Assembly (NCBI GenBank): GCA_947095585.1
Contig: OX352761.1
Span: forward strand, 83,753,919 to 83,817,918
Reading direction: 5' to 3'
Origin: Nephrocerus scutellatus
Taxonomy: Eukaryota; Arthropoda; Insecta; Diptera; Pipunculidae
Length of the DNA stretch: 64,000 nt
Position numbers and translations under genes: made by a program
Shown here: piece after piece, positions 52,337 through 63,180 of the stretch
Layout: each line of letters opens with the position of its first letter
How positions within the stretch are numbered: the stretch's first letter is position 1
The notes under the pieces: generated by a model
The model's input: only the letters and a program-made list of their open reading frames with translations
What the model was told of the DNA's origin: nothing
Database searches by the model: none

Positions 52337-54007
52337 CTAGGGGTGTGAGTTTCGAAGTCGAAACTGGCTCACACCTGTTCGAGCGTTTCCCGACACCTTA
52401 CAAGTGTTGCAATTTGGTTTAAAGACATTGATAGCGCCGCAACCGTAACAAAAGATGCGCCGAGCCTTTACACAATCCACGTATCTGTGTCCTGGTTCAT
52501 CGCAGTTCCAGCAGCCACGTGTGCTCTTTTCCCCTGGAACACGATTAGCGTCGTCCGCAAGACGTATCTGATCCACACCTTCCGGGGGTCTATGGTCTAC
52601 TACTACTTCCGATATGTTACGTCGAGGCAACGGATATCTGGTTCCCGAAACTCCACGATTTAATTCAGCCAGGAATCTTTCGCGTTTTCGACAGACGTCC
52701 CGAAGTTGTGCGATCGAATTTATCTTTAAATATAAAATTTCGTGTCTAATATCCGGTCGGAGATTTCGAGATATTATCTCAAAAAGCTCTCGTTCACTTA
52801 ATGAAGTGTCCAGACGATTGGTCATGACTGAATCGGAATCAAAATATTCGTCAAAATTTTCGCGATCCCTTTGTTTCCGTGATCGAATACTTTCTAAAAG
52901 ATCGTAGTCTGTGCGGCAGTCTTTGTATTGGGTACGCAGCGCTTCACAAAGATCATGCCAGTTGCAATTAAGAACACTCCTGTGGTATCGCCAATACCAC
53001 TCACGTGCCTTACCATGCAAAAGCATATAAAAATTATCGCAGACCAGAGAGAAGTCTCCGAAAAGTGTTTGATTCGTCAAAACCTGTATACGATATAGAA
53101 ACTCATCTACGGGGAGTCCGTCTAGTGATCCGTCAAAACGAATCTGCCATTTCTGGATCAAGCTAGTTATACGATCTGACTTATTTAAGTCCGGAAAACG
53201 CCCCGACATCGCTGACGGATCTGGTGCAAACGTCACACCTCGCGAGTTAGCTTGCAATCCTTGATCGCTGAACGTTTCTGGAACTACCATTGACGGAATT
53301 CGATTGAATTCCTCGGTTCGATCCTGATAGAGGCTAGATGGATTGGGTCGGGCCAAGGTGTGTTGGAGACTTAAGTTTTCAAAACTTCTCTGCACGTTGG
53401 AGGCTACAACATCATCCAGTCGACTAGTCCAGCACTCAAGGGTTTCCGATTTTTGTCGCTCTAAGGCTGATTTAATTAAAGCATTGACTTCGTCCTTCGT
53501 AAGGCTCTTTCCCATATTGTCAATAGGACGTGTGCCAGTGAATCTTCGCGAATCTTCACCGAAGGAATCCTCATTTGCGCGACCATTACCTAAGTTATGT
53601 TTCGAACCGATATTTAGAGAATTGTCATTCATGGTCCAGTCTAGTGGATTACGCTCCCTAGCATTACTCTGCTTGACAGAACCTGAGCTTCGAGTTTGTA
53701 CCGTCTTCCGAATAGCTCCTTTTGATGATGGAGTCCGCTTCCCGAATCGTTTCTTACTTGATCCTACACCAGAAGTGTGTGCTACAGTTATTGTTATTGG
53801 GTTTAAAGCCTCAACAGTGCAATCTACCTTACAAATAGGGCACTTGTTTGATGTCTTTAAAAATTCAGTGATGCAACTGAGGTGAAATACATGTTCACAC
53901 GGTGTGATCAGACTTTCGATTTCTGGTGTCAATTCTGACTTGCAGACTTGACAGATTACACTCGGATTGAGACATCTCAAGTCCTCGTTACTGCGGACGG
54001 TGAACAT
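52337..54007 (-). CDS. E10 gag: RING-H2 finger, capsid, CCHC zinc knuckle (full-length copy)
   Basis: 556 codons from the Met at 54007 (the frame extends 23 codons further up only because of the tandem duplication). Residues 19-59 form a complete RING-H2 pattern: C19-x2-C22-x14-C37-x-H39-x2-H42-x2-C45-x10-C56-x2-C59. RING-H2 domains bind E2 enzymes and act as ubiquitin ligases. Then a basic Ser/Lys-rich stretch (~70-135), capsid-type text (IQKWQIRFDGSLDGLPVDEFLYRI...GKAREWYWRYH), and a nucleocapsid knuckle CWNCDEPGHRYVDC followed by a second CxxC pair (CYGC...CNTC). Gag builds the particle and binds RNA. A RING at the N-terminus of a Gag is not something I know as a standard feature. Confidence 0.9.
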   Translation of the reverse strand: MFTVRSNEDLRCLNPSVICQVCKSELTPEIESLITPCEHVFHLSCITEFLKTSNKCPICKVDCTVEALNPITITVAHTSGVGSSKKRFGKRTPSSKGAIRKTVQTRSSGSVKQSNARERNPLDWTMNDNSLNIGSKHNLGNGRANEDSFGEDSRRFTGTRPIDNMGKSLTKDEVNALIKSALERQKSETLECWTSRLDDVVASNVQRSFENLSLQHTLARPNPSSLYQDRTEEFNRIPSMVVPETFSDQGLQANSRGVTFAPDPSAMSGRFPDLNKSDRITSLIQKWQIRFDGSLDGLPVDEFLYRIQVLTNQTLFGDFSLVCDNFYMLLHGKAREWYWRYHRSVLNCNWHDLCEALRTQYKDCRTDYDLLESIRSRKQRDRENFDEYFDSDSVMTNRLDTSLSERELFEIISRNLRPDIRHEILYLKINSIAQLRDVCRKRERFLAELNRGVSGTRYPLPRRNISEVVVDHRPPEGVDQIRLADDANRVPGEKSTRGCWNCDEPGHRYVDCVKARRIFCYGCGAINVFKPNCNTCKVSGNARTGVSQFRLRNSHP

Positions 54008-55135
54008 GTCAGCAGTGAATCCAGTGCTTGCAAAAAAAAAACCCCGTATATGTATATGTGGTATCGCCAATACCACTCACGTGCCTTACCATGCAAAAGC
54101 ATATAAAAATTATCGCAGACCAGAGAGAAGTCTCCGAAAAGTGTTTGATTCGTCAAAACCTGTATACGATATAGAAACTCATCTACGGGGAGTCCGTCTA
54201 GTGATCCGTCAAAACGAATCTGCCATTTCTGGATCAAGCTAGTTATACGATCTGACTTATTTAAGTCCGGAAAACGCCCCGACATCGCTGACGGATCTGG
54301 TGCAAACGTCACACCTCGCGAGTTAGCTTGCAATCCTTGATCGCTGAACGTTTCTGGAACTACCATTGACGGAATTCGATTGAATTCCTCGGTTCGATCC
54401 TGATAGAGGCTAGATGGATTGGGTCGGGCCAAGGTGTGTTGGAGACTTAAGTTTTCAAAACTTCTCTGCACGTTGGAGGCTACAACATCATCCAGTCGAC
54501 TAGTCCAGCACTCAAGGGTTTCCGATTTTTGTCGCTCTAAGGCTGATTTAATTAAAGCATTGACTTCGTCCTTCGTAAGGCTCTTTCCCATATTGTCAAT
54601 AGGACGTGTGCCAGTGAATCTTCGCGAATCTTCACCGAAGGAATCCTCATTTGCGCGACCATTACCTAAGTTATGTTTCGAACCGATATTTAGAGATTTG
54701 TCATTCATGGTCCAGTCTAGTGGATTACGCTCCCTAGCATTACTCTGCTTGACAGAACCTGAGCTTCGAGTTTGTACCGTCTTCCGAATAGCTCCTTTTG
54801 ATGATGAAGTCCGCTTCCCGAATCGTTTCTTACTTGATCCTACACCAGAAGTGTGTGCTACAGTTATTGTTATTGGGTTTAAAGCCTCAACAGTGCAATC
54901 TACCTTACAAATAGGGCACTTGTTTGATGTCTTTAAAAATTCAGTGATGCAACTGAGGTGAAATACATGTTCACACGGTGTGATCAGACTTTCGATTTCT
55001 GGTGTCAATTCTGACTTGCATACTTGACAGATTACACTCGGATTGAGACATCTCAAGTCCTCGTTACTGCGGACGGTGAACATGTCAGCAGTGAATCCAG
55101 TGCTTGCAAAAAAAAACCCCCGTATATTTATAAAA
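52984..55135 (-). repeat. 1076-bp tandem duplication within E10 gag
   Basis: 52984-54059 and 54060-55135 are nearly identical (about four differences seen, e.g. near 53624/54697 and 53731/54807). The unit runs from just 5' of the gag start to the codon for WYWRYH in capsid. The junction sequence 'gtatatgtatatg/tggtatcgcc' near 54045-54062 is a short TA-rich stretch. Confidence 0.95.
54059..55083 (-). pseudogene. E10 gag 5' half, duplicated upstream copy
   Basis: Starts at Met 55083 with the same RING-H2 finger and runs through the first part of capsid (to WYWRYH). It then crosses the duplication junction and ends 20-odd codons later in unrelated text (stop 53977). If translated it would give a 368-aa RING protein with half a capsid domain and no nucleocapsid. 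Because it is the first start codon on the element RNA, it would probably be translated in preference to the full-length gag. Confidence 0.85.
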
Positions 55136-56566
55136 CCGAAATTTGTTCAAAAAAAAAAAAGAAAATCCTGACTTAAAGGTTCTCGATACAACGTAAAACT
55201 TGCAGCGAGAAATCCTGTTTACTTGCTAAATACTCAAAAAAATGCGAATATATATATAGAAAAAAAAGAGGGAGGTCTAGTAACCCCTCTAATTAGCCAC
55301 CTTTATATTAATTAATTAATTATTAATATTAAAGCTTCCATAATAATATATCAAATTATTTCAAATTAATTCTCAGGCCTTCAGACTAACTCTGAGTAAT
55401 TTGATTGACTAAATACTAAATTACTTATTTACTACCTAAGTTACTTTAGAACCCTTAAAATTATTATAGATCTCACTAGGTAAGACGTCGCAATGAAACC
55501 TATCTTGGTAAATCCAGGTCACCCGAATTTTACTTAATCCTAATATAGTTTCCAAAACAAACGTATTATTCTAATATTCAAGGCCAATACCTTACGTTAC
55601 GGTGAGATTCTCCAGAGCGATACGTTACTGACAGGTATTCCGGAACTCACAATTAAGACTTCCAAGAAAATTTTGATTTAACAATCTAGACGAAAGCCAA
55701 CTCAGACTTCTCGTGTAGACCAATCTAGATGCTCGTGCATCAAAACCCCGATCTAAGATCTTTCGATGCAATCTTACAATTAGGTGCGATAAAACATCTA
55801 CCACAAACTTATGGTTTCCAAAAAAAACGATATCGTAAAAACTAGTCGATAATATTCAGGTTCTAAAACCAGCAAAAGTTCGTTACAAAATAAATCACTT
55901 CCTCTCTCTAGCCAAGTGTCCAGTTCGGTGAGTACACCCCAATATTCCCTTCATCCGGCCATGAACAATCCGCCAACACAACCGCAATAATTCAAAGAGA
56001 AGAAAAAAAAATATGTTACAAAAATAAATTAAGTTATCGATTTAACCGTACTTTGGATGAACTGTAGATCTTCCGGTCAGGTCGACCACCCAGGGCAAAT
56101 CGCCTGTGATTCCAAGAGAAATCTAAAGCGCCCAGAGAGCACTGCAAAAATCAGAAGCTACGAGTAAAAAAGATTAAGGTAAAATCCGTCAAACAAAAGA
56201 AATGTAGACGAAATTTTGAAAGACCGCGATAACTCGAGACGAACATTAAGTCTCCTGGTCAGTACATCTACACCAGCGGATGTTCTAAAATTCCAACGAG
56301 TCCTATCGCCCCTCTACGCGGATCCTTCCAAATAGACAGTGGTCGGATGTGGCAAATCAACTGAACCGCTTTTCCAAGCAAAATACCAGGTCGAGGATTC
56401 GAAAATGATTCCGAAGGCTCGCAATTCTCAAGTATACCGCTTGGTTACCACACCTGAACCGCCAAGTCTCCGTACAGGTACGTATTACTATTGAAACAAA
56501 TAGTTGGTAAACAAATAAAATCGAGTGGAACCCCAAAAACATCAGCGCAATGCCAACATCCTTCGG
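55136..56566 (-). other. E10 5' leader
   Basis: About 1.4 kb of AT-rich, apparently non-coding sequence between the primer site and gag. It has no open frame over 60 codons. 'ttaattaattaattattaatatt' lies at 55308-55329. Such a long leader may hold packaging signals or an internal ribosome entry, which cannot be judged by eye. Confidence 0.6.
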
Positions 56567-56584
56567 GCCCCACGTTGGGCGCCA
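56567..56584 (-). promoter_or_regulatory. E10 primer binding site, tRNA-Lys(CUU), exact
   Basis: Minus-strand TGGCGCCCAACGTGGGGC, an 18-base exact complement of the 3' end of insect tRNA-Lys(CUU), 5 bases after the LTR end. Confidence 0.9.
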
Positions 56585-56673
56585 ATTTATGTAATTGACC
56601 ATATGTGATGGTTGTGGTATTAGTAGGTTAGTCTGTCCGCCAATACAGTATAATACCCTATTGGTGGATCCCA

Positions 56674-56782
<109 letters not shown>

Positions 56783-58214
56783 TATATAGGAGTGCTGCAC
56801 CCCTGGTTTGCACGTGTGGATACCATTTGCTAAGCTCGTCGCAATCGGGGGTGGGTTCTTGGGGTGCAACGACCTCCATATCCCAAATACACAAATAAAT
56901 TTTGCGTGCAATAAGTGATCAAAAAAAAAGGAAAGAAAATCAAGCGAAAGAAAGGGAAAACAAATAAGGGAATAGTTGTACTCTCGATGATGTATTATCC
57001 TGGTTCATTGCCTTACGGTCTTCGACCGGATGTTTGAGGGTGTGGGTTCGGGTTTAGGTTCGCTACTTCAACCTTAACCTTTTCCCACCGTGTCTTAACC
57101 CTCCCTGCCTTGGGACCCCGATGTCTTCGGGTCCCCCATGTTTGTATGATGGGGACTTGCCTAACCCATGTCACCCAAGGCTGGACCACCTATGCCAGAG
57201 AGAAAAAAAGTTTGCTAATAACTACTCATTTTAAAGTTTACACAAATATACATTTATTTTCATTAAAGCAACTGGGAAAAAAAATAATTCATGGGGTTGA
57301 GCTATACTCAAAACTTGACAAAATGTGAAAAAAAATAAGCTTTTCTCTACTTTACATTTCGTATAATCTTATGCTTCTCATTTATTGGAAGTATAATTAT
57401 AGGCATCCCTCAAAGAAAACCTAAGTAGGCGTGACACCATATTAAATCTATTGATATATTTAAATTTATCCGAATTCAAATTAGCCTGAATTCACTAATT
57501 AAGCGTAAAAAAAACCATAAAACCGATATAATATTAAATCTATTGTTGAAATCCTTATAATTTACCGAGTATTTGTATTCTATATATATATATAAAGGTA
57601 CTTTAAATCGATACTTTTGGGGTCTTCTTCTATAAGTAACCATTCCTAAACGAGGTCATCCATCATCTCTTTGGACTTAATAGTACGCCTAGTGCGGTAC
57701 TGTACACAAAAAAAGATAAAGACCGAAATCGAGTATGTTCTACATATATATGTATTGACTCGCAATGACTGTACGCAACCGAGTAAGAGGGCAATAGGAA
57801 AGAAAAATAACACCAACATCATACTCGCAACCTACGGTTGCCTATGGCGAAAGATGGCTTCCTGTACACCTTATATATAAACGCGTATAAGCTTAAGAAA
57901 AATATTTAATTTGCACTTACTTATCCATCCGACGTCGGCAGCGCTGTCGATGACGATGTATACCCCATATAGGGTGCTGAAACAATAAAGATTCAAATGG
58001 ATGATATGGTACCAGGAAAACATCTTGGTGCCAGAGAAATTTGGTAGTATTGCTCTTTTTTCCCCTTTTCTGTAGGAAACGACAAAATTGACCCATACCG
58101 CGACATTACTTTGACTAATCCGATGGATGACACACGTTTCACAAGTTATTTAAATTAATATCCTATAAAATTTAAATATGAACAAATCCAATCGGGAAAA
58201 GGTATTACAACCTA

Positions 58215-59125
58215 GGTCGCTTTTGCGCATTTAGCCAGATAAAAGGGAAAACGCACTATCGGCAACCATTTGCAATTATTTAAATCTGTCTGTTTCGGCA
58301 CGATTTAATTTTTTTATTTAGCCAGACAAAAGGAAAACGCACTATCGGCAACCATTTGCAATTATTTAAATCTGTCTATTTCGGCACGATTTAATTTTAA
58401 TTTAGCCAGACAAAAGCAAAATGCACTATCGGCATCCATTTGCAATTAATTAAATCTGTCTATTTCGGCACGATTTAATTTTAATTTAGCCAGACAAAAG
58501 CAAAACGCACTATCGGCAACCATTTGCAATTAATTAAATCTGTCTATTTGGGCACGATTTAATTTTAATTTAGCCAGACAAAAGCAAAACGCACTATCGG
58601 CAACCATTTGCAATTATTTAAATCTGTCTATTTCGGCACGATTTAATTTTTTTAATTTAGCCAGACAAAAGGAAAACGCACTATCGGCAACCATATGCAA
58701 TTATTTAAATCTGTCTATTTCGGCACGATTTAATTTTAATTTAGCCAGACAAAAGCAAAACGCACTATCGGCAACCATTTGCAATTAATTAAATCTGTCT
58801 GTTTCGGTACGATTTAATTTTTTAATTTAGCCAGACAAAAGAAAAACGCACTATCGGCAACCATTTGCAATTATTTAAATCTGTCTGTTTCGGCACGTTT
58901 TAATTTTTTAATTTAGCCAGGCAAAAGGAAAACGCACTATCGGCAACCATATGCAATTATTTAGCTCTGTCTATTTCGGCACGATTTACTTTAATTTAGC
59001 CAGACAAAAGCAAAACGCACTATCGGCAACCATTTGCAATTAATTAAATCTGTCTATTTCGGCACGATTAATTTTAATTTAGCCAGACAAAAGCAAAACG
59101 CACTATCGGCAACCATTTGCAATAA
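58215..59125 (-). repeat. 86-bp minisatellite in the E10 5' LTR, 11 units
   Basis: Same unit as at 47651-48290, with cores at about 58250, 58337, 58422, 58505, 58589, 58676, 58761, 58846, 58934, 59016 and 59100. Confidence 0.9.
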
Positions 59126-59731
59126 AAACTCGCTTGAAATTTAATGTAATTCTTTTGTTCGTTATTTCGGAGCTAACGAGCATCACGACCGTGTCGTTCG
59201 TCGGTTGAAAGCAAAACTTCCCAGCCAAAAACGTTTTCTGCCCGACTATCCATTGCCATCACTCAATAATTTCCCATTCGATTCCTTCATTCTCCTTTTC
59301 GAGCGGTCGACGTGGCAAAAGCGCATTCGTCTGCATCATCTTGTTACACATGTGCGTGTGTGTAAGTTACCGAATTTAGGTAACATGGACAAATGCCATG
59401 TCTGATGTGGAGTATCGAATGTTTCTCCGGTAGTTTTCCAGATCGGTGTACTCTTCTATCTTAGGCTATGTTCAAGATATCCAAGTACAAGGAGAAGAGA
59501 GATATGCTGCATTTCAACAAATCATACGAGCAGACACGGAATTTGTTGTTGCATCATTAACAATAAGGTGATGCGGACTGCTATTCTTGTGGTCCATTTT
59601 CGGTCGAAAGAGAATGCAAGGAAATATTCAAGTGGTTAATAAATTGCAGGGATGTCCCAAAACAAGCTTTACAGGGTGATTATCGCCGGAAAGTTAGGGG
59701 GCGCATGATGCATAGGACTTCGACCATTACA

Positions 59732-59735
59732 ACAG
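59732..59735. other. E10 target site duplication, right (ACAG)
   Basis: ACAG directly after the LTR end; the interrupted LINE (E9) reading resumes here on the minus strand. Confidence 0.9.
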
Positions 59736-60450
59736 TGATCAGTGATCATTAGATCAAGAATAAACTTCTCACAGCCATCGAACGAAACATTTTTAAAGCG
59801 TCCATATATGTGATCTAAACATCTACCAGATGCAACCCTAGTAGGCTCATTGATAAAGAATGCTAGGCCATTCGATGCTAGCAAAGCCAAATAATTGGAA
59901 ACAGTTTCAATATTTTCTAAATTGTTGATATTAAAATCCCCAACAATAATAAGATTCTTCGATTTTTCATTCTTTAGAAAACCGGAGAACTCTTCTGTGT
60001 ATGTCGATACGTTAAACGAATGCAGTCTGTATACGCATAAAAAAACATACGCTTCATCGTTAATTTCAATGGAAACCTTTAAAACATCAGCACTAAAAAG
60101 AACAACAGAAACTATTTCTAGAATCTTGTATTCTTCTTTAACAAAACAACCAACGCTGCAGCGTAATTTTCATTCGTTTTAGCAAAAAAATTGAAACCTG
60201 GCAAAGAGTAATCACTTTTTTCAAACTCATAAATCCATATTTCAGTAACAAAAACAATGTCTGGAATGCACATAAACGCATCAAGATGAGTGACAAGAGC
60301 TGAACATTTTTCTCTTAAGCTTCTAATATTCTGGTGCACAATCAAAAACTTATCATCGCAGTAAGAATTATCTTTAAACAAATTATAACAGTTCGTACTA
60401 CTAAGATTATGGGTAGGAAAGTCATCGACAAAATCATTTATATTAATCAT
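59736..60450 (-). pseudogene. E9 ORF2 endonuclease part
   Basis: 60118-60450: ORF2 start and endonuclease motif IVHQNIRSLREK, then FVTEIW, where most relatives have SETW. Around 59900-60110, in another frame: NLIIVGDFNIN (about 59945). 59736-59890: DHIYGRF...LDLMITDH, the catalytic SDH region with Thr for Ser. Frame changes near 60130 and 59890. The domain is cut two residues after the catalytic His by E10, and the linker continues in the same frame at 45886. Confidence 0.8.
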
Positions 60451-60649
60451 TTATATTAAAAACGAAAAACGAAAATGCACTAAATGAGTGCAAGATCATT
60501 AAAAGATCTAACTTAAATGACTTTCCCACCCTCAACCTTTCTCACAAGAAGTTTGTTGTCTTTGTACCAAACATATTTAACATCTTTATGCAATTTTGCT
60601 TGTTTTGCTTTATGTAATAGAGCCTGCATGTACTTAGTAAGGCAATCGT

Positions 60650-61486
60650 TTATAAATATACCGGTTCCCTTGCTGCTGTTGTTGTTGCTGCTTTTGCCCC
60701 CACACCATCAATACCAGTCCCATGCGTGTTGAGATTTCTTTTGTTCAACTTCTTTGCGCTCATTATTCGCTGTTTTGTAGAAAGAGCAGAGAATTTCACG
60801 CAGATGATGGATTTTAGTTTCGGAGACGTAGAGAGCACACCATTGCTATTAATTTTGGACTGCACTTTCTTTATGTAACAATTTTCAATTTCTTCATCAG
60901 TAACATCGATTGAAAAGGCTTTGTTGAAGATTTGCTTTGCCTTGCTAATTGCATTATCATCATTGATGTTAGCCACTCCAACAATTTCGATGCAATTACT
61001 TAATTGTTGCTGTTGCTGCCAATTGATCTTGCTCTCCAAAATATCCACTTTGGATTTCAGTACAGCATTTTCTTTACGTAGCTCGTTTAGTTCTGTAAGA
61101 AAATTCTGGTTTGTTTCCTCCAAATTAGAGAGCTTTATGTATATCATTTGCAGAGTACATTCACTCTCAATGCCTTTCTTTTGTGCTGACGAAACACTCT
61201 CTGTTGTTTGTGCATTACTGTTGCCCGATATATGTTTTTTTGCACTACAAAGCGGTGGATTGTTGTTGCTATGCTTATGTAAAGCCGATACGGGCTCACG
61301 TAAAGAGCGGTGTCTTAGCACTGCACATTTATCGCATCGAAATTGATTTCCACTCGAATTAAAGAATTCAGCGTCTTTTTCAGTTATATTTACACAAGCA
61401 TAATGAAAAAAATGCATGCAACCCCGACAGTTAATTTTGTTTAAACAATTGCGATCTATTTTTTGACCACACTTAGAACTATTCAT
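60650..61486 (-). CDS. E9 ORF1: PHD-like zinc finger, coiled coil, FP-type domain
   Basis: 278 codons from Met 61486 (MNSSKCGQ); the frame is open upstream to 61621 only through RTE (E8) sequence. Residues ~6-55 form a PHD-like Cys/His cluster (CGQ...CRGCMHFFHYACVN...FRCDKC). A coiled coil follows (~110-165, LSNLEETNQNFLTELNELRKE), then a Gln run and an FP-type nucleic-acid-binding domain (IEIVGVANINDDNAISKAKQIF...IICVKFSALSTK). PHD-bearing ORF1 proteins are known from CR1/L2-like LINEs. It would bind element RNA, and possibly chromatin through the PHD finger. Confidence 0.75.
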   Translation of the reverse strand: MNSSKCGQKIDRNCLNKINCRGCMHFFHYACVNITEKDAEFFNSSGNQFRCDKCAVLRHRSLREPVSALHKHSNNNPPLCSAKKHISGNSNAQTTESVSSAQKKGIESECTLQMIYIKLSNLEETNQNFLTELNELRKENAVLKSKVDILESKINWQQQQQLSNCIEIVGVANINDDNAISKAKQIFNKAFSIDVTDEEIENCYIKKVQSKINSNGVLSTSPKLKSIICVKFSALSTKQRIMSAKKLNKRNLNTHGTGIDGVGAKAATTTAAREPVYL

Positions 61487-61499
61487 TTTGAATGAGTAA

Positions 61500-62280
61500 A
61501 TGTTTTCTAAGAGATGCACACCCCACGACAAATCAGAGACAACTATCCATACTGAGTCATACTGAGGACAAGCATGGAGTTCCCGTTCGACTGATTCAAA
61601 GAATTCTTTTTTTTTCATCATCTGCGGAATCCTCTGTAAGTGCGTGAACGTTTATGAGGCTTACGTTTTTAAATCTGCTCCACACGCGAACCATGCATAG
61701 CCGTTCATTTACTGCTTTAAAGCCGATAACGGTGGGATTCATTCTTTTGCTTACTAGAAACCCCACCCCGAGCACATGATGTCTTGAATGACAGCTGTAA
61801 TATATGTCATATTCCGATTTTTGTAAGACACCATTCCTCGTCCATCGCATCTCCTGAATTGCTGTTATGTCAGCATTATATTTGGACAGGGTATCGGCTA
61901 GCTGTTGTGCAGCTCGAGCTCTATACAGTGAGCATAGGTTCCATGAGAAAATTCATAAACCGTTTAGCCGTTTTCGTTGCCGTGGTCGTCGTGGTTAATC
62001 AGTGTATCCGAGGCTGATTTTGGGTTCCGTAATATGGTTTTTTACGGGCGAGGTTATTGGCCTCGCGCCAACCTTACTTTGAAGGGACTAGCCCGATCAT
62101 TTCGCTTTTCCTGTACTGGAGGAAAATTACCAGCGGCCACCACGTGGAGGTATGATCGCACTTCCACCATTCATAGATAGTTGCGGCCACATGCATTTCT
62201 GAAGCATTGTGTGTTATTCGCCCTACTCTGCTGATGGCTGACCGCCCTTAAGCACGTACGGGACACCTTTAATTTGGGAT
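61500..62280 (-). pseudogene. E8 RTE LINE: 5' region and endonuclease N-terminal half
   Basis: The minus-strand reading has the RTE opening WNLCSLYRARAAQQLADTLS (about 61885-61942) and the metal-binding Glu in ITAIQEMRW (about 61850). 61596-61850 continues YYSCHSRHH...INVHALTEDSADDEKK. A run of nine A near 61610-61618 shifts the frame before EFFESVERELHACPQYD...IVVSD (to about 61520), where E9 begins. 61960-62280 is the GC-richer RTE 5' region without a clear frame. Confidence 0.8.
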
Positions 62281-62680
62281 GGAATAAAGCAAAACCTAAC
62301 TTTACATTACTCTGATAAGCGTACGGACTTCACAACCTAAAGAAAAGATCGCGATCGCGGCAAAGAAAGATTTATACGCTGAAATTTGCCTGAATTCATT
62401 CCTGAGTGGCCTAAATGAACCACCAGACAATACAATTCACATCAAAAATCCGAATTCACACCCCCAGTCAGCAAATGGTAATTACAAACATCCTAAATTC
62501 AAAACCAGCCTGTTTGCTGGCTGATTTCAATTTTCACGAAGCTAATAATCTAAACACAAGCCAAGAATTAGATCATTATTTTAATAGCGATGTCAACAAC
62601 ATTCAGGAAACCCCAAAATTTTCAACGCTAGCCTCGAACAACCAAACGGGTATTTATCAACATTTCCTCACCTTTCGGCA
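62281..62680 (+). pseudogene. E11 gag C-terminal fragment
   Basis: Reads AEICLNSFLSGLNEPPDNTI (about 62375-62435), the last capsid helices of 17.6/297/gypsy-type Gag, followed by an Asn/Gln-rich tail with stops. The first two-thirds of gag are missing on this side. Confidence 0.6.
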
Positions 62681-63180
62681 GGCCGCTTCGATTTCTCTTA
62701 GATACAGGCGCATCAGCCTCCTTCCTTAACCCAGAATACGTACCGCAAAACAAACAAATGTTTTGCAAGCATGTCACCATTACCACCGGTTTAAGAGTTA
62801 CCAATTAGAGAAACAACCATTTTCTCAGAATTTAATCAGGAGGGATCGTTTAAATTCCTTATATTCAAATTTCATAAATTTTTTGATGGTCTCCTAGGTA
62901 TTGACACCCTTGTTTCCTTGGACGCAAAGATTGACTTATAAAAGAAAATCTTGACGATCAAAAACTCAATAAACCCCTTAAATATCGAACCTAATAAATC
63001 TTCTGGTATAATAATAATTCCCCAAAATTCTAAGTTACTGACCAAGTTACCAGTAGACAAAGGACAGGCATCTATCTGAATCGAACTCAAATCACTTCTC
63101 TTCATAAGACAAGGTCTCTATGAAGCCGAGAACTGGTACAGCACCATCGAAATAATAAATTATTCAAACGAAAAGCAAAC
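62681..63180 (+). pseudogene. E11 protease, interrupted
   Basis: FLLDTGASASFLNPEYV with the active site DTGAS at 62701-62715, and the C-terminal protease motif DGLLGIDTL (about 62886-62915). TAG near 62806 and other stops break it. Confidence 0.75.

Noticed and set aside
53343..53885. 180-codon plus-strand frame opposite E10 gag, present twice
   Set aside because: Antisense shadow of gag; duplicated only because gag is duplicated.
59205..59405. 66-codon frame in the E10 LTR (MKAKLPSQKRFLPDYP...)
   Set aside because: The copy at 48370-48540 in the other LTR is not open from a Met, and no domain is visible.
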